Shown: piece by piece, positions 17,473 to 25,958 of the stretch | Layout of the letters: every line of letters begins with the position of its first letter | Numbering within the stretch: position 1 is the stretch's first letter | NCBI RefSeq assembly: GCF_900112695.1 | Contig: NZ_FOMT01000002.1 | Location: 564,479 to 628,478, forward strand | DNA from: Paenibacillus catalpae | Lineage (GTDB): Bacteria > Bacillota > Bacilli > Paenibacillales > Paenibacillaceae | Length of the DNA stretch: 64,000 nucleotides | Direction: 5' to 3' | Position numbers and translations under genes: made by a program | Notes under the pieces: generated by a model | The model's database searches: none | Told to the model about the DNA's origin: nothing | What the model saw: the letters and a program-made list of their open reading frames with translations, nothing else

Positions 17473-18778
17473 GCCTGCTGCTGCGACATTTGGCCTTATT
17501 GCGGCTTGCTGCGTACTTCTTGCCTCCTGCGGCGGCCGCTCCTATATTTCAGAAAAGCAGAACACGATCTCCGATCCCGTCCGGGTTATTCATTATGTGT
17601 CATCGGATCTGGAGGAGCAGCAGCCTAGAATGATAAGCGAGCAGGCCCGTGAATATGAGAAGCAGCATCCTAACATCAAATATGAGTTTGAGAATGTCAA
17701 TACATCGGATCTTGTGCAAAAAATTCAGCTGCTTGCCGCAAGTAACGATCTGCCGGAAATTTTCTCCTATGAATCGGGGAGACAGCTCGAGCAGCTGGCC
17801 GATAACGGATTTATTCTTGATATTGAAAAGCTGTTTCGCGAGATTGGCCTGCAAAACGAGCTGAATCCCGCAGCCGTCAAGCTGCTCAAATCAATGGTAC
17901 GGAACAAAGGGCTGTATGCGCTCCCGCTTGAGATTAATATCGAAGGCTTCTGGTACAACAAGGATATGTTCGCCAAATACGGATTAGCCGAGCCGGAGAC
18001 TTGGGATGATCTTCTGCATGCGGCAGAGATCTTCCATTCCAATGGCATTCAGCCCTTTGCACTCTCAGGCGCGCAGAAGTGGCCGATTACCCGTCTTATC
18101 AACGGTTATGTGATCCGTAAATACGGGTACGATGCGATGCAGCGAGTAGAACGTAAAGAATTGAAGGTAACCGAGCCGGGCTTTGTTGAAGCAGCTGCGA
18201 TTGTACAGCATATGGCACAGCAGGGCTACTTCGGAAAGCATGTGAACATGACGGAGATGGATGAAGCGTCAGCTTTATTTCTCGAGGGAAAAGCGGCGAT
18301 GTTTTATACGGGAAGCTGGAGCCTGAGGGATTTCAACAGTTCTCTCAAGAATCATATCGGGATGGATGCAATCGGTTTGTTTAATATTCCGCTTGTTCCC
18401 GGCGGCAAAGGAACCAAGGACGATTGGATGATGAATGCGGGGCTTACGACTTCCCTGTCGGCTGCTGCTTACGATGACACGATGAAGGATTGGCTGAAGG
18501 CGGTATTTACCGGTTACGGCGATAAAGCGATGGAAGAAAGCGGCGTTATCACGGGCTTTAATGTGCAGCGTTTGCCATCCGATGTGCCGAAGCTGACGCA
18601 AATGGTGCAGTCCACGATCGACAGCGTCAAGAACGGCGCTTTATGGTTTGAGGCATTGTTTGATTCGGACGCACAGACAATCGCCTGGAATAACGCGCAG
18701 TTGCTTATCTCAAGCAAAGACTATACGCCGGAGATGTATATGCAGGATCTTCAGGCGGCCTTGGATGAACAACAATAA
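17465..18778 (+). CDS. Extracellular solute-binding lipoprotein in a two-component operon
   Basis: A 437-residue binding protein of the CUT1 sugar class with the lipobox LASC near residue 20 and the usual features (IFSYESGRQLEQLADNGFILDI, ALPLEINIEGFWYNKDMFAKYGL, GKAAMFYTGSW). The ATG has an excellent AGGAGGTG site and overlaps the response-regulator stop by eight bases, so it is translated with the sensor pair. No permease is in this operon; the convergent operon has its own binding protein. It may supply the same permeases with another ligand or present ligand to the kinase. Both are inferences. Confidence 0.9.
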   Translation: MIKPAAATFGLIAACCVLLASCGGRSYISEKQNTISDPVRVIHYVSSDLEEQQPRMISEQAREYEKQHPNIKYEFENVNTSDLVQKIQLLAASNDLPEIFSYESGRQLEQLADNGFILDIEKLFREIGLQNELNPAAVKLLKSMVRNKGLYALPLEINIEGFWYNKDMFAKYGLAEPETWDDLLHAAEIFHSNGIQPFALSGAQKWPITRLINGYVIRKYGYDAMQRVERKELKVTEPGFVEAAAIVQHMAQQGYFGKHVNMTEMDEASALFLEGKAAMFYTGSWSLRDFNSSLKNHIGMDAIGLFNIPLVPGGKGTKDDWMMNAGLTTSLSAAAYDDTMKDWLKAVFTGYGDKAMEESGVITGFNVQRLPSDVPKLTQMVQSTIDSVKNGALWFEALFDSDAQTIAWNNAQLLISSKDYTPEMYMQDLQAALDEQQ

Positions 18779-18787
18779 GAAGAGAAA

Positions 18788-18828
18788 GCAAGATCCCGCA
18801 GACCTTACCCTGGCATGCGGGATCTTGC
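18788..18828. terminator. Bidirectional terminator between convergent operons
   Basis: GCAAGATCCCGCA (18788-18800) and TGCGGGATCTTGC (18816-18828) form a perfect 13-bp stem between the lipoprotein gene and the convergent permease gene. Both operons can end here. Confidence 0.85.
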
Positions 18829-18834
18829 TGTTGC

Positions 18835-19665
18835 TTAACCTTTAACCGCACCTGCCGTCATGCCTGCCACGATCTTCTTGTTGAAGAAGATAAAGAGAAC
18901 AAGCGGCGGAAGCGAGATCAGAATAATATCGGCGAACAGCAGGTTCCAGGAAGTATTGAACATGCTCGTGAAGTTATAAAGCGTCAGCTGAATCGTCGCG
19001 TTTTTCGCTCCCGGGAAGAAGTAGAGCGGGTTGACGAAGTCGTTATATATACCGACGGAAGACAAGACGACAACCGTTGAGGTGACGGGCATAAGGAGCG
19101 GGAAGACCATCTGGAAGAACATCCGCATGCTGCCGCAGCCATCCACGATAGCGGCTTCATCAATCTCTCTTGGAATGGTGGCCATAAAGCTGCGGTACAG
19201 CAGCACGGCAAATGAAATGCCAAGCGCGACCTCGACAAGCACGATCCCGGTCATTGTTTTGAACAGGTGAATGGAATCAAGCACCCAGATGGTCGGAACG
19301 ACAGCAGGCGGAATCATAAGCCCGGCCATGACGAGAAACTGGATGATTCCTGACCAGCGGTCAGTGCGGCGCTGCAGCACATAGCCGGTCATGGCGCTTA
19401 CCACAATCAGAACAGCGATCGACAGCAGGGTGATCAGCGTACTGTTGATGAATGAACGAACCACCATATGGTCTTGAGCGATCAGAACTTCCCTATAGTT
19501 CGACCATTGAATGGCCGTAGGCCAGCTGAGGTCCAGGAGAGCGGCGTCCGTCTTGTTTTTCAAGGAATTGATAATGACAAAGAAGAACGGTACCCAGAAG
19601 ATGACGATGGACAAGATGACCGCAATAACTTCGAATATAATTCGTTTAGTGCCTTTCAACTTCAT
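18835..19665 (-). CDS. MalG-type sugar ABC transporter permease
   Basis: A 276-residue permease with about six hydrophobic segments. The start VIFWVPFFFVIINSLKNKTDA carries the typical NSLK motif, the EAA loop reads IDEAAIVDGCGSMRMFFQMVFPL, and the C terminus ends in KKIVAGMTAGAVKG, the hallmark of this CUT1 subgroup. It overlaps the upstream permease by one base (TAATG). It is the last gene of a three-gene importer operon without an ATPase; an MsmX/UgpC-type subunit must work in trans. Confidence 0.92.
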   Translation of the reverse strand: MKLKGTKRIIFEVIAVILSIVIFWVPFFFVIINSLKNKTDAALLDLSWPTAIQWSNYREVLIAQDHMVVRSFINSTLITLLSIAVLIVVSAMTGYVLQRRTDRWSGIIQFLVMAGLMIPPAVVPTIWVLDSIHLFKTMTGIVLVEVALGISFAVLLYRSFMATIPREIDEAAIVDGCGSMRMFFQMVFPLLMPVTSTVVVLSSVGIYNDFVNPLYFFPGAKNATIQLTLYNFTSMFNTSWNLLFADIILISLPPLVLFIFFNKKIVAGMTAGAVKG

Positions 19666-20546
19666 TATAAATCGACCTCCCTTTTCGACAGAAGCTTAAG
19701 CAGAGGGAAGGCCAGCAGAGATACGCCGATAAAGAGAATGACGTTGCCCGCCGTCGAGAGGCCGTAGAAGCCTCCTTGATATTGTTTATAAATGATAGAA
19801 GCGATCAAGTCTGTACTGAAGCCTGGTCCGCCCTTGGTCATCGCCCATACGAGATCGAAGGAGCGCAAGCCTCCGATAAAGGCAAGAATAATGACGGAGT
19901 TCATAGCCGGTGCTACAAGCGGATTTGTAATATGCCGGAACCGGTCCCAGGCGTTGCCGCCGTCGATCTGAAGCGCTTCGTAATATTCCTCAGGAATGGA
20001 CATAATGCCCGCGATAAAAATAACAGTAGCCATACCGACGCCTTTCCATACATCAACGAGAGCGACGGACAGGAGGGCGATGTTCTGGTTGCCAAGCCAG
20101 TCAGGACCGGCAATGCCGGCAACGGCAAGGGCTTTGTTAATGAGGCCTTGTGTCGGATGCATCATGCTGCTGAACGCGATGCCAACGGCAATCGTAGACA
20201 GCAAAGTCGGGAAAAAGACGACGGAGCGCAGGTATCCTTTAATCCGAAGACCGGATGTGAGGGCTACCCCAAGCAGCAAGCCAAAGACTACCTTAAGACC
20301 GCAGGTAACTACGGCGTAAATAATCGTATTGCGGAAGCCGATATTCAGCGACGATTCCGAGAAGAACGTTTTATAATTGTCAAATCCGATGTATTCCCAG
20401 TCTACCAGGTCCCATCTCGTCATACTGAAGAAGAAGGACATGATCGTAGGGAGCAGGAACAAAACAAAATAGATGATGCCTGCCGGCAACAAAAACTTAT
20501 ACGTATACAAACGTTTGTAAGTCTTCGTTATGGAAGCCTTCTGCAT
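19665..20546 (-). CDS. MalF/UgpA-type sugar ABC transporter permease
   Basis: A 293-residue membrane protein, partner of the following permease. The visible marks are LPTIMSFFFSMTRWDLVDWEYIGFDNY, the EAA loop YYEALQIDGGNAWDRFRHITNPLVAP, and MTKGGPGFSTDLIASIIYKQ. GGGAGAG precedes the ATG. Its substrate is an unknown oligosaccharide; a glucoside or rhamnoside is suggested only by the nearby GH3 and GH78-like enzymes. Confidence 0.92.
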   Translation of the reverse strand: MQKASITKTYKRLYTYKFLLPAGIIYFVLFLLPTIMSFFFSMTRWDLVDWEYIGFDNYKTFFSESSLNIGFRNTIIYAVVTCGLKVVFGLLLGVALTSGLRIKGYLRSVVFFPTLLSTIAVGIAFSSMMHPTQGLINKALAVAGIAGPDWLGNQNIALLSVALVDVWKGVGMATVIFIAGIMSIPEEYYEALQIDGGNAWDRFRHITNPLVAPAMNSVIILAFIGGLRSFDLVWAMTKGGPGFSTDLIASIIYKQYQGGFYGLSTAGNVILFIGVSLLAFPLLKLLSKREVDL

Positions 20547-20578
20547 GGTGAATCTCTCCCATCTTGCTATCTTTAGAA

Positions 20579-20616
20579 AAAGCCCTGTCCTGCCGCGTTC
20601 GTGCAGGGCAGGGCTT
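20579..20616 (-). terminator. Intra-operon hairpin, probable partial terminator
   Basis: On the minus strand AAGCCCTGCCCTGC pairs with GCAGGACAGGGCTT (one mismatch) and is followed by TTTCT. It lies between the binding-protein gene and the first permease. Such hairpins usually allow more binding-protein mRNA than permease mRNA through partial termination or 3'-end protection. Confidence 0.65.
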
Positions 20617-20644
20617 GATGTTGTTGCTTTAGGCTAAGTTTTTA

Positions 20645-22039
20645 TCACCAGCCTTGGATGCCTAATTGCTTCGCTTGCTTCTCAACGTCTTTGTCATAGG
20701 CTTTGGCATTGTCTTCAGCCGATTTCATGCCTGCGCCAACTTCAACAGTCAGCTGCGGCAGGTTTGGTCCTTTCAGCGGAGACAGGAACTCGAGAGCAGG
20801 CGCATTGTTGCCGTTATCGAAGTAAGGCATCATTTCCTTAACGCCCTCGTAAGCATCATCCGGCAGTGTAGCACCTTTGATTACGTAAGGACCTTCTGGC
20901 TTCGCTTTCGTTGCTTGAATCGCCATGCCTTCAGGGGAAGCGAAGAAGTTGATCCATTTTTTCGCTGCTTCAATGTTTTTGCCGTCTTTGTAGATCGAGA
21001 TCGCTGCAGGCATCCATACCGTCAGAGCGGTTTTGTCCGCACTGTCAGCTGGCTGTGCGAATACGCCGATGTCACTGATTTTGTCCGGGTAAGTCGCAAA
21101 GATGTTAGACAGTGCAAAGGTTAGCATAGGGTACTGAACGCCAGTGCCGTCAACGAGCATTTTGAGCGCTTGGTCATAAGTCGTTGCGAGATAATCCTTG
21201 TTCATAAAGTCCTTCATTTCGGACAGCTTCTGGAAGCTGCGCAATGCTGCGGGAGTGTCTGCGAATTTCGCTTTGTTGTTGGTGAAGTCGTCTGCGAAAG
21301 CAGGAGCATCCGCCTGTACGTTCGCATAGTCGGCCAGAACGATCAGCTGGGAAGTCCAGCTGTCTTTGTAGGAACCGATTACGGCTGTTTTGCCGGCTGC
21401 CTTGATTTTCTCGCTATTTGCCTTCAGCTCATCCCAGGTTTTAGGTACGGACAAGCCAAGCTCAGCGTATACCTTCTTGTTGTAGAGCCAAGCGCCGGCT
21501 TGCGATGCGCCGCTTGGAGCCGCATATGCCTTGCCGTCAACGGAGACCGTTGGGAGGAAGGAATCCATCACATTTTGCATGAATGGTTCGTTTGTCAGGT
21601 CAACGAAATATTTCTCGGGCTTTAATGCTTTGAACAAGGAGCCGGAGTTGTAGAAGCTAAGGTCGCTCATCTCGCCTGTGGCCAGTCTTGTTTTAACGAG
21701 GTTGTCGCCTTCGTCGCCGCCTGGGCGGAGATCGAATTCGGTTTTGATGTTATAACGTTTCTCGATTTCATCGGCTACCGCTTTGATGCCCTCGGTCGAA
21801 GTCTGGTTGTCGATCATCAGCTTCAAGGTAACCGTTTTTTCATATCTTTCCGAAGCGGTGTCATTCGAAGCTGCCGGAGATTCAGCCGCTGCGTTCTGGC
21901 TTGCTTCCGGCGATTTATTGGCATTTGCATTTGCTGCCGTGTTATTGCCGTTATTGTTGCTGCCGCATGCCGTCAAAGCGGAAGTGAGGAGCACTGCCCC
22001 TGTCAGAGCAAGAATTGTTTTCTTTTTAGTTTGAGCCAT
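20645..22039 (-). CDS. Sugar ABC transporter substrate-binding lipoprotein
   Basis: A 464-residue lipoprotein. The signal peptide ends in LTAC, followed by an Asn/Ala-rich linker. The mature part shows CUT1-type features: TLKLMIDNQTSTEGIKAVADEIEKRYNIKTEF, GKAYAAPSGASQAGAWLYNKKVYAELGLSVPKTWDELKAN is the central block, and WMPAAISIYKDGKNIEAAKKWINFF lies near the C terminus. AAGGAGGG precedes the ATG. It leads the importer operon, with the response-regulator-like motif at 22163-22194 about 125 bases upstream. Confidence 0.9.
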   Translation of the reverse strand: MAQTKKKTILALTGAVLLTSALTACGSNNNGNNTAANANANKSPEASQNAAAESPAASNDTASERYEKTVTLKLMIDNQTSTEGIKAVADEIEKRYNIKTEFDLRPGGDEGDNLVKTRLATGEMSDLSFYNSGSLFKALKPEKYFVDLTNEPFMQNVMDSFLPTVSVDGKAYAAPSGASQAGAWLYNKKVYAELGLSVPKTWDELKANSEKIKAAGKTAVIGSYKDSWTSQLIVLADYANVQADAPAFADDFTNNKAKFADTPAALRSFQKLSEMKDFMNKDYLATTYDQALKMLVDGTGVQYPMLTFALSNIFATYPDKISDIGVFAQPADSADKTALTVWMPAAISIYKDGKNIEAAKKWINFFASPEGMAIQATKAKPEGPYVIKGATLPDDAYEGVKEMMPYFDNGNNAPALEFLSPLKGPNLPQLTVEVGAGMKSAEDNAKAYDKDVEKQAKQLGIQGW

Positions 22040-22162
22040 TCAGATATACCCTCCTTGTCATGTTCGAGCGTAATCAAGCTTGCTGGATAGAATATTTGGT
22101 TGTACGGGTTCCGGAGCCCTGTGGACCTAAGTGTAAAGGCTTTCATAATGACTGATAAGCGC

Positions 22163-22194
22163 CGCATTTTTTTGTCGGTGTCTGATTTTTTTGG
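22163..22194 (-). promoter_or_regulatory. A-tract repeat block resembling the two-component promoter motif
   Basis: Read on the minus strand the block begins CCAAAAAAATCAGACACC and continues GACAAAAAAATGCGGCG. The block before the kinase operon reads CCAAAAAATCCTGACACC and then CCATCCAAAAAAAGGCG. The shared order (CCAAAAAA, T-C, GACACC, CAAAAAAA, GCG) suggests the same activator at both promoters. Confidence 0.5.
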
Positions 22195-22294
22195 CCGTCC
22201 AGTAACGGCGCGGGGTTTCGCTTGAGGATCCAAATTAATCGTACATGAACCTAAAAATAGCTGACGTTCCTTCGCATCGATTACTCAGCGTAAA

Positions 22295-22331
22295 GAAAGA
22301 AGGGTGCCCATTCCAAGGGCACCCTTCTTTC
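22295..22331 (-). terminator. Terminator after the AraC-type regulator
   Basis: GAAAGAAGGGTGCCC (22295-22309) and GGGCACCCTTCTTTC (22317-22331) form a perfect 15-bp stem with a 7-base loop, and the minus-strand continuation is T-rich. It separates the regulator at 22352-23212 from the importer operon. Confidence 0.88.
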
Positions 22332-22351
22332 GTCCTTTATTTGCGCGTTTA

Positions 22352-23212
22352 CTAGCTCCTGTTTGCTTTCCTGTACTCTCTAGGCGTCAATCCGGTATAT
22401 CTCTTGAACAAATCATTAAAGTAGGGAGTGTTCTGATAGCCTACGGCAGCGGAAATATCGGTTATCCGGATCTCGCTGCTCACCAGCAGCCGGCACGCTG
22501 CTTGAATTCGAATATTTTGCAGATATCCGGAGAAAGTCTCGCCTGTATATTGCACGAACAGGCGTTGAACCTGCCGCTCTCCGACGCCAAGCAGGGAGGA
22601 CAGCTGACTGAGCGTAAATGGCATCGCGTAATCTCTCTGCAGCAAAGCTAAAATCTGATCCATGCTGGAGTTAAGGGACTGTACCTGCGGATTCGTATGA
22701 CCGGATTGGAGTCTGCTGATATAGATAAGCAGCTGCAATAGCCCGGTGTGCAGGGCAGCTTCCCTTCCCGGCCGTTCGACTGAGAATTCCCGGTGCAGGT
22801 AGGAATAATAATGCTGAACTTCTCCGGTAAGATCCTTGTAACGCGTAATATGATGCAAATTCAAAAGCACCTCCAACTCGCTGCCTCCCGGAAAGCTGTT
22901 AAGAAGGTTCCGTGCAGCCTCCATGGTAACGATGCAGTTGTACACGATCAACGGGCGCTTCTTATCCAGCGAGGCCGGCCTGAACACATGGGAGGCGCCC
23001 ATCGGGATGACGAACAGGTCACCGCGCGACACATTAGAGACATCGTTCCCGACATGATGGGTTCCGAGCCCTTCGCTGACATAGCTGATTTCAAGGAAAT
23101 CATGATGATGCTCCGTGAGCTCGTAGGACTCCACATTGCGGTTCACAAATATGGAAAGCTTGTCGTCAAAATATTGTTCACCGCTTAACAGCCTTACCGT
23201 ACGTTTCGTCAT
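22352..23212 (-). CDS. AraC-family transcriptional regulator
   Basis: A regulator of about 286 residues with an N-terminal cupin (YELTEHHHDFLEISYVSEG, RGDLFVIPMGASHVF) and a C-terminal HTH pair (FTLSQLSSLLGVGERQVQRLFVQYTGE ... ITDISAAVGYQNTPYFNDLFKRYTGLTPREYRK). The ATG at 23212 has GAGGG eight bases upstream; the open frame extends further but without family similarity. It is divergent from the rhamnosidase-like gene and close to direct repeats (23325-23353) that fit an AraC binding site, so it probably activates that gene. Confidence 0.9.
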   Translation of the reverse strand: MTKRTVRLLSGEQYFDDKLSIFVNRNVESYELTEHHHDFLEISYVSEGLGTHHVGNDVSNVSRGDLFVIPMGASHVFRPASLDKKRPLIVYNCIVTMEAARNLLNSFPGGSELEVLLNLHHITRYKDLTGEVQHYYSYLHREFSVERPGREAALHTGLLQLLIYISRLQSGHTNPQVQSLNSSMDQILALLQRDYAMPFTLSQLSSLLGVGERQVQRLFVQYTGETFSGYLQNIRIQAACRLLVSSEIRITDISAAVGYQNTPYFNDLFKRYTGLTPREYRKANRS

Positions 23213-23324
23213 ACCATCCACCCTCATTTGTCGGGATAACGTTGATATTGTCGTGAAAGCAGAATTATACATGCCATTCCTTAGCGAAAGCAAGAGGATC
23301 ATCACCGGTTATATCGCTCCTGAC

Positions 23325-23353
23325 GGATGTCGGAATAATAGAAAAGGATGTCG
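23325..23353. promoter_or_regulatory. Direct repeats in the divergent regulator/rhamnosidase promoter region
   Basis: GGATGTCG occurs at 23325-23332 and 23346-23353, 21 bp apart (two helical turns), about 80 bases before the rhamnosidase-like start. This is the geometry expected of an AraC-type activator. Confidence 0.45.
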
Positions 23354-23431
23354 CATTTACCTGATTTTTTTTCGAACGATAAAATTTATGATTAAGGCAA
23401 ACAGCCGGACTTTCTGAGAGGGGATCTATTC

Positions 23432-24973
23432 ATGTTAATCAATCAATCGATGGTCGATAAAGCGGAATCATTAATGCCGGAGCTTATTAGTTCTGTAGCC
23501 GAACCAAAGGCAGTTGTGGACATTGTTGCCGATGAGTCGGCCTTTCAAGGCTGGAGGGTAGACCAGGCGGTAGATCAGGAATGGAAGGAGAAGGTGCTTG
23601 GAAAAGGAGACAGCTTCATCCTCGATTTCCAAGATCATCTCGTCGGATATATCCGTTTGAGAATCAAGCCTGTCGGCAGTCCGCCGGATGCACCGCTGAA
23701 GCTGAAGCTTACGATTGGCGAAATGCCGTGTGAAATTGCGGAGCCATTCGATACTTACAACGGTTGGCTCAGCAGCTCCTGGCTGCAGGAGGAGACTATC
23801 TTTGTAGACGTGCTGCCAGCGGAAATCAAGCTTCCGAGACGTTACACATTCCGGTTTGTTAAGGTTGATGTTCTGGATACGTCGGTGAAATATAAGGTAT
23901 CGTTCGAGGAAGTGAATTGTACGGCAGTAACTTCGGGAGATGTATCGAGCATTAAGCCGCTTCCTGACCAGCTCTCCGAGGAATTAGCGCTCATGGACCG
24001 GATCGCGATCAAAACATTGCAGGACTGCATGCAATCGGTATTCGAGGATGGACCAAAACGGGACCGGCGTCTATGGATTGGCGACTTAAGGCTGCAGGCG
24101 CAGGCGAACTATCTGACGTTTAATAACCATGATTTGGTGAAGCGTTGTCTGTATCTTTTCGCCGGTATGCGTCTCCCGGATGGCGCAGTTGGGGCATGTG
24201 TATTCGAGAAGCCGCATGCTCATGTGGACGATACGAGGTTGTACGATTACTCGCTGTTTTTCGTAGCTTGTCTGTATGATTATTATGAAGCATCCAAGGA
24301 TATGGCGACTCTTCAGGAGCTGTGGCCGATTGCGTTGGAGCAAATGGAGATAGCTGCTCAGCGGCTGGAGGAAGATGGAGTTGTACGTGACGACGAGACC
24401 TGGTGGAGCTTTATTGACTGGCATCCTGAACTGAACAAGCAGGCGCCAACGCAAGGTGTCTTGATTTACTGTTTGAAGCAGGGCTTGGAGCTGGCACGTG
24501 TCCTTAGCGAGTCTGACAAGCAGCAGTACATCGAAAGTCTGATTGAACGGACATCCGCAGCAGCGGTTAAGCATCTGTGGGATGAGGAGAAAGGCTTCTT
24601 CGTCAGCGGCTCGGAACGCCAGATTTCATGGGCATCGCAAATCTGGCTGGTGCTGGCTGAAGTGCTGCCCGCGGAGGAGAATGCAACGCTGCTGAACCGT
24701 TTGTTCGAGGAGCAGCCGGCAATCGGAATGACTACTCCATACATGTACCATCATCTAATCGAAGCCTTGTTCACGGTTGGCAGCAGAGAGAAAGCACTCG
24801 AGCAGATGCAGGCCTATTGGGGTGAAATGATTAAGGACGGAGCGGATACATTCTGGGAGTTGTATAACCCTGAGGATAAGAAGCTGTCGCCATACGGCAG
24901 CAACCTGATCAACAGCTACTGTCATGCGTGGAGCTGCACGCCTACTTATTTCATTCGTAAGTACCTGCTCTAA
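23432..24973 (+). CDS. GH78-like alpha-L-rhamnosidase-type six-hairpin glycosidase
   Basis: A 513-residue protein without signal peptide. About 180 residues of beta-sandwich precede an (alpha/alpha)6 catalytic domain. The block EDGPKRDRRLWIGDLRLQAQANY near residue 205 parallels the GH78 signature (D-P-R-E-R-GW-GD), and ETWWSFIDWHPELNK near 325 and FWELYNPEDKKLSPYGSNLINSYCHAWS near 475 fit the later active-site segments. It is shorter than typical rhamnosidases, lacking the extra N-terminal modules. GAGAGGGG serves the ATG. The exact linkage specificity cannot be told. Confidence 0.78.
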   Translation: MLINQSMVDKAESLMPELISSVAEPKAVVDIVADESAFQGWRVDQAVDQEWKEKVLGKGDSFILDFQDHLVGYIRLRIKPVGSPPDAPLKLKLTIGEMPCEIAEPFDTYNGWLSSSWLQEETIFVDVLPAEIKLPRRYTFRFVKVDVLDTSVKYKVSFEEVNCTAVTSGDVSSIKPLPDQLSEELALMDRIAIKTLQDCMQSVFEDGPKRDRRLWIGDLRLQAQANYLTFNNHDLVKRCLYLFAGMRLPDGAVGACVFEKPHAHVDDTRLYDYSLFFVACLYDYYEASKDMATLQELWPIALEQMEIAAQRLEEDGVVRDDETWWSFIDWHPELNKQAPTQGVLIYCLKQGLELARVLSESDKQQYIESLIERTSAAAVKHLWDEEKGFFVSGSERQISWASQIWLVLAEVLPAEENATLLNRLFEEQPAIGMTTPYMYHHLIEALFTVGSREKALEQMQAYWGEMIKDGADTFWELYNPEDKKLSPYGSNLINSYCHAWSCTPTYFIRKYLL

Positions 24974-24982
24974 TGCGAGGAG

Positions 24983-25027
24983 AGTGCCCTCGGCTTCCAT
25001 CGGGAAGCGAGAAAGGGCTGCTTTTAC
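24983..25027 (+). terminator. Probable terminator of the rhamnosidase-like gene
   Basis: GCCCT-CGGCTTCC is followed by GGAAGC-GAGAAAGGGC and GCTTTT; the inner GCTTCC/GGAAGC pairing is perfect and the outer GCCC/GGGC closes the stem. Confidence 0.6.
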
Positions 25028-25125
25028 ATGATGTCACTTCACGGAACGTCGGTCGGCTTTTTCGAGCTCGTGAAAAAGAAATAGACTATGTTTTGCATAA
25101 AGTAGATTAGTTAATGGGTTAGAAA

Positions 25126-25167
25126 AGAGCTGTCTCCCATGCCTGCTTGAGGCTTGGGGACAGCTCT
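25126..25167 (-). terminator. Terminator of the sulfonate importer operon
   Basis: AGAGCTGTC (25126-25134) pairs with GACAGCTCT (25159-25167), with CCC/GGG extending inward. On the minus strand TTTTC follows. It lies 12 bases beyond the last gene of the minus-strand operon. Confidence 0.85.
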
Positions 25168-25178
25168 ATCTGTTACAC

Positions 25179-25958
25179 CTAGCGGCGGCGAAGAGCCGTC
25201 GTGTTAATAACGCCGTACCGGAACAGCAGCTTGCTGCCTAGCCAGCCGACAATACGGTCAGTCAGGAAGCCCATTAGGCCAAGGCTGATCAAGCCAACAA
25301 AAATCCAGTCTGTGCGGAAATAAAGCCGGGAGTTCCAGATGAGGAATCCAACGCCTTCATTAGCCGCGATCATTTCGGCACCGATAATGGCCATATACGA
25401 GGTACCCATTGCAAGCCGGATGCCGGTGAAGATGTAGGGGGTAGTAGCCGGAATGACAACATGAAGCAGGATCTGCCATTCGGAAGCGCCCATGCTTCTT
25501 GCGGAGCGGATCCGATCTTCTTCAATCGCTAGTACTCCCGTTAACGTATTAATGATGACAATAAACAAGGTTGCGTACATAATAAGGGCAATTTTAGACT
25601 GCTCTCCAATCCCGAACCACACCAGGAATAAGGTGATAAAAGCAATCGGGGGAATGAAGCGGACGAAGTTCAGGAACGGCTCCGCAAAGACGCGGATAGC
25701 CGTTACCTTGCCAATCGTCAGCCCAATCGGAATAGCTAACAGACTGCCTAGTGCCCAGCCGGCGAATACCCGGTAGAAGCTGATGCCGATATACTGCATA
25801 AGCGAGCCATCGCTCAGCAGCTCCTGCGCTCCTTGCCAGGTAGCTATCGGACCAGGGATAATATCCGGACCATATATCCATGCGCCAATCTGCCAGACGA
25901 TGAACGTAATCAGCCAGAGCAGAGGGATAGTCACCCATTTTTTCTGCAAAATCTTCAT
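25179..25958 (-). CDS. ssuC: SsuC/TauC-type ABC transporter permease
   Basis: A 259-residue permease with six hydrophobic segments and the binding-protein-dependent motif IRSARSMGASEWQILLHVVIPATTPYIFTGIRLAMG, typical of the nitrate/sulfonate/taurine class. Its ATG overlaps the ATPase stop in an ATGA arrangement with GGAGGA upstream. Last gene of the operon. Substrate class (sulfonate, sulfate ester or related) is inferred from family and from the arylsulfotransferase-like gene in the same operon. Confidence 0.87.
   Translation of the reverse strand: MKILQKKWVTIPLLWLITFIVWQIGAWIYGPDIIPGPIATWQGAQELLSDGSLMQYIGISFYRVFAGWALGSLLAIPIGLTIGKVTAIRVFAEPFLNFVRFIPPIAFITLFLVWFGIGEQSKIALIMYATLFIVIINTLTGVLAIEEDRIRSARSMGASEWQILLHVVIPATTPYIFTGIRLAMGTSYMAIIGAEMIAANEGVGFLIWNSRLYFRTDWIFVGLISLGLMGFLTDRIVGWLGSKLLFRYGVINTTALRRR

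Noticed and set aside
22003..22233. Upstream small minus-strand frame before the importer
   Set aside because: It overlaps the start and ribosome site of the binding-protein gene and the A-tract promoter motif, so coding is unlikely.
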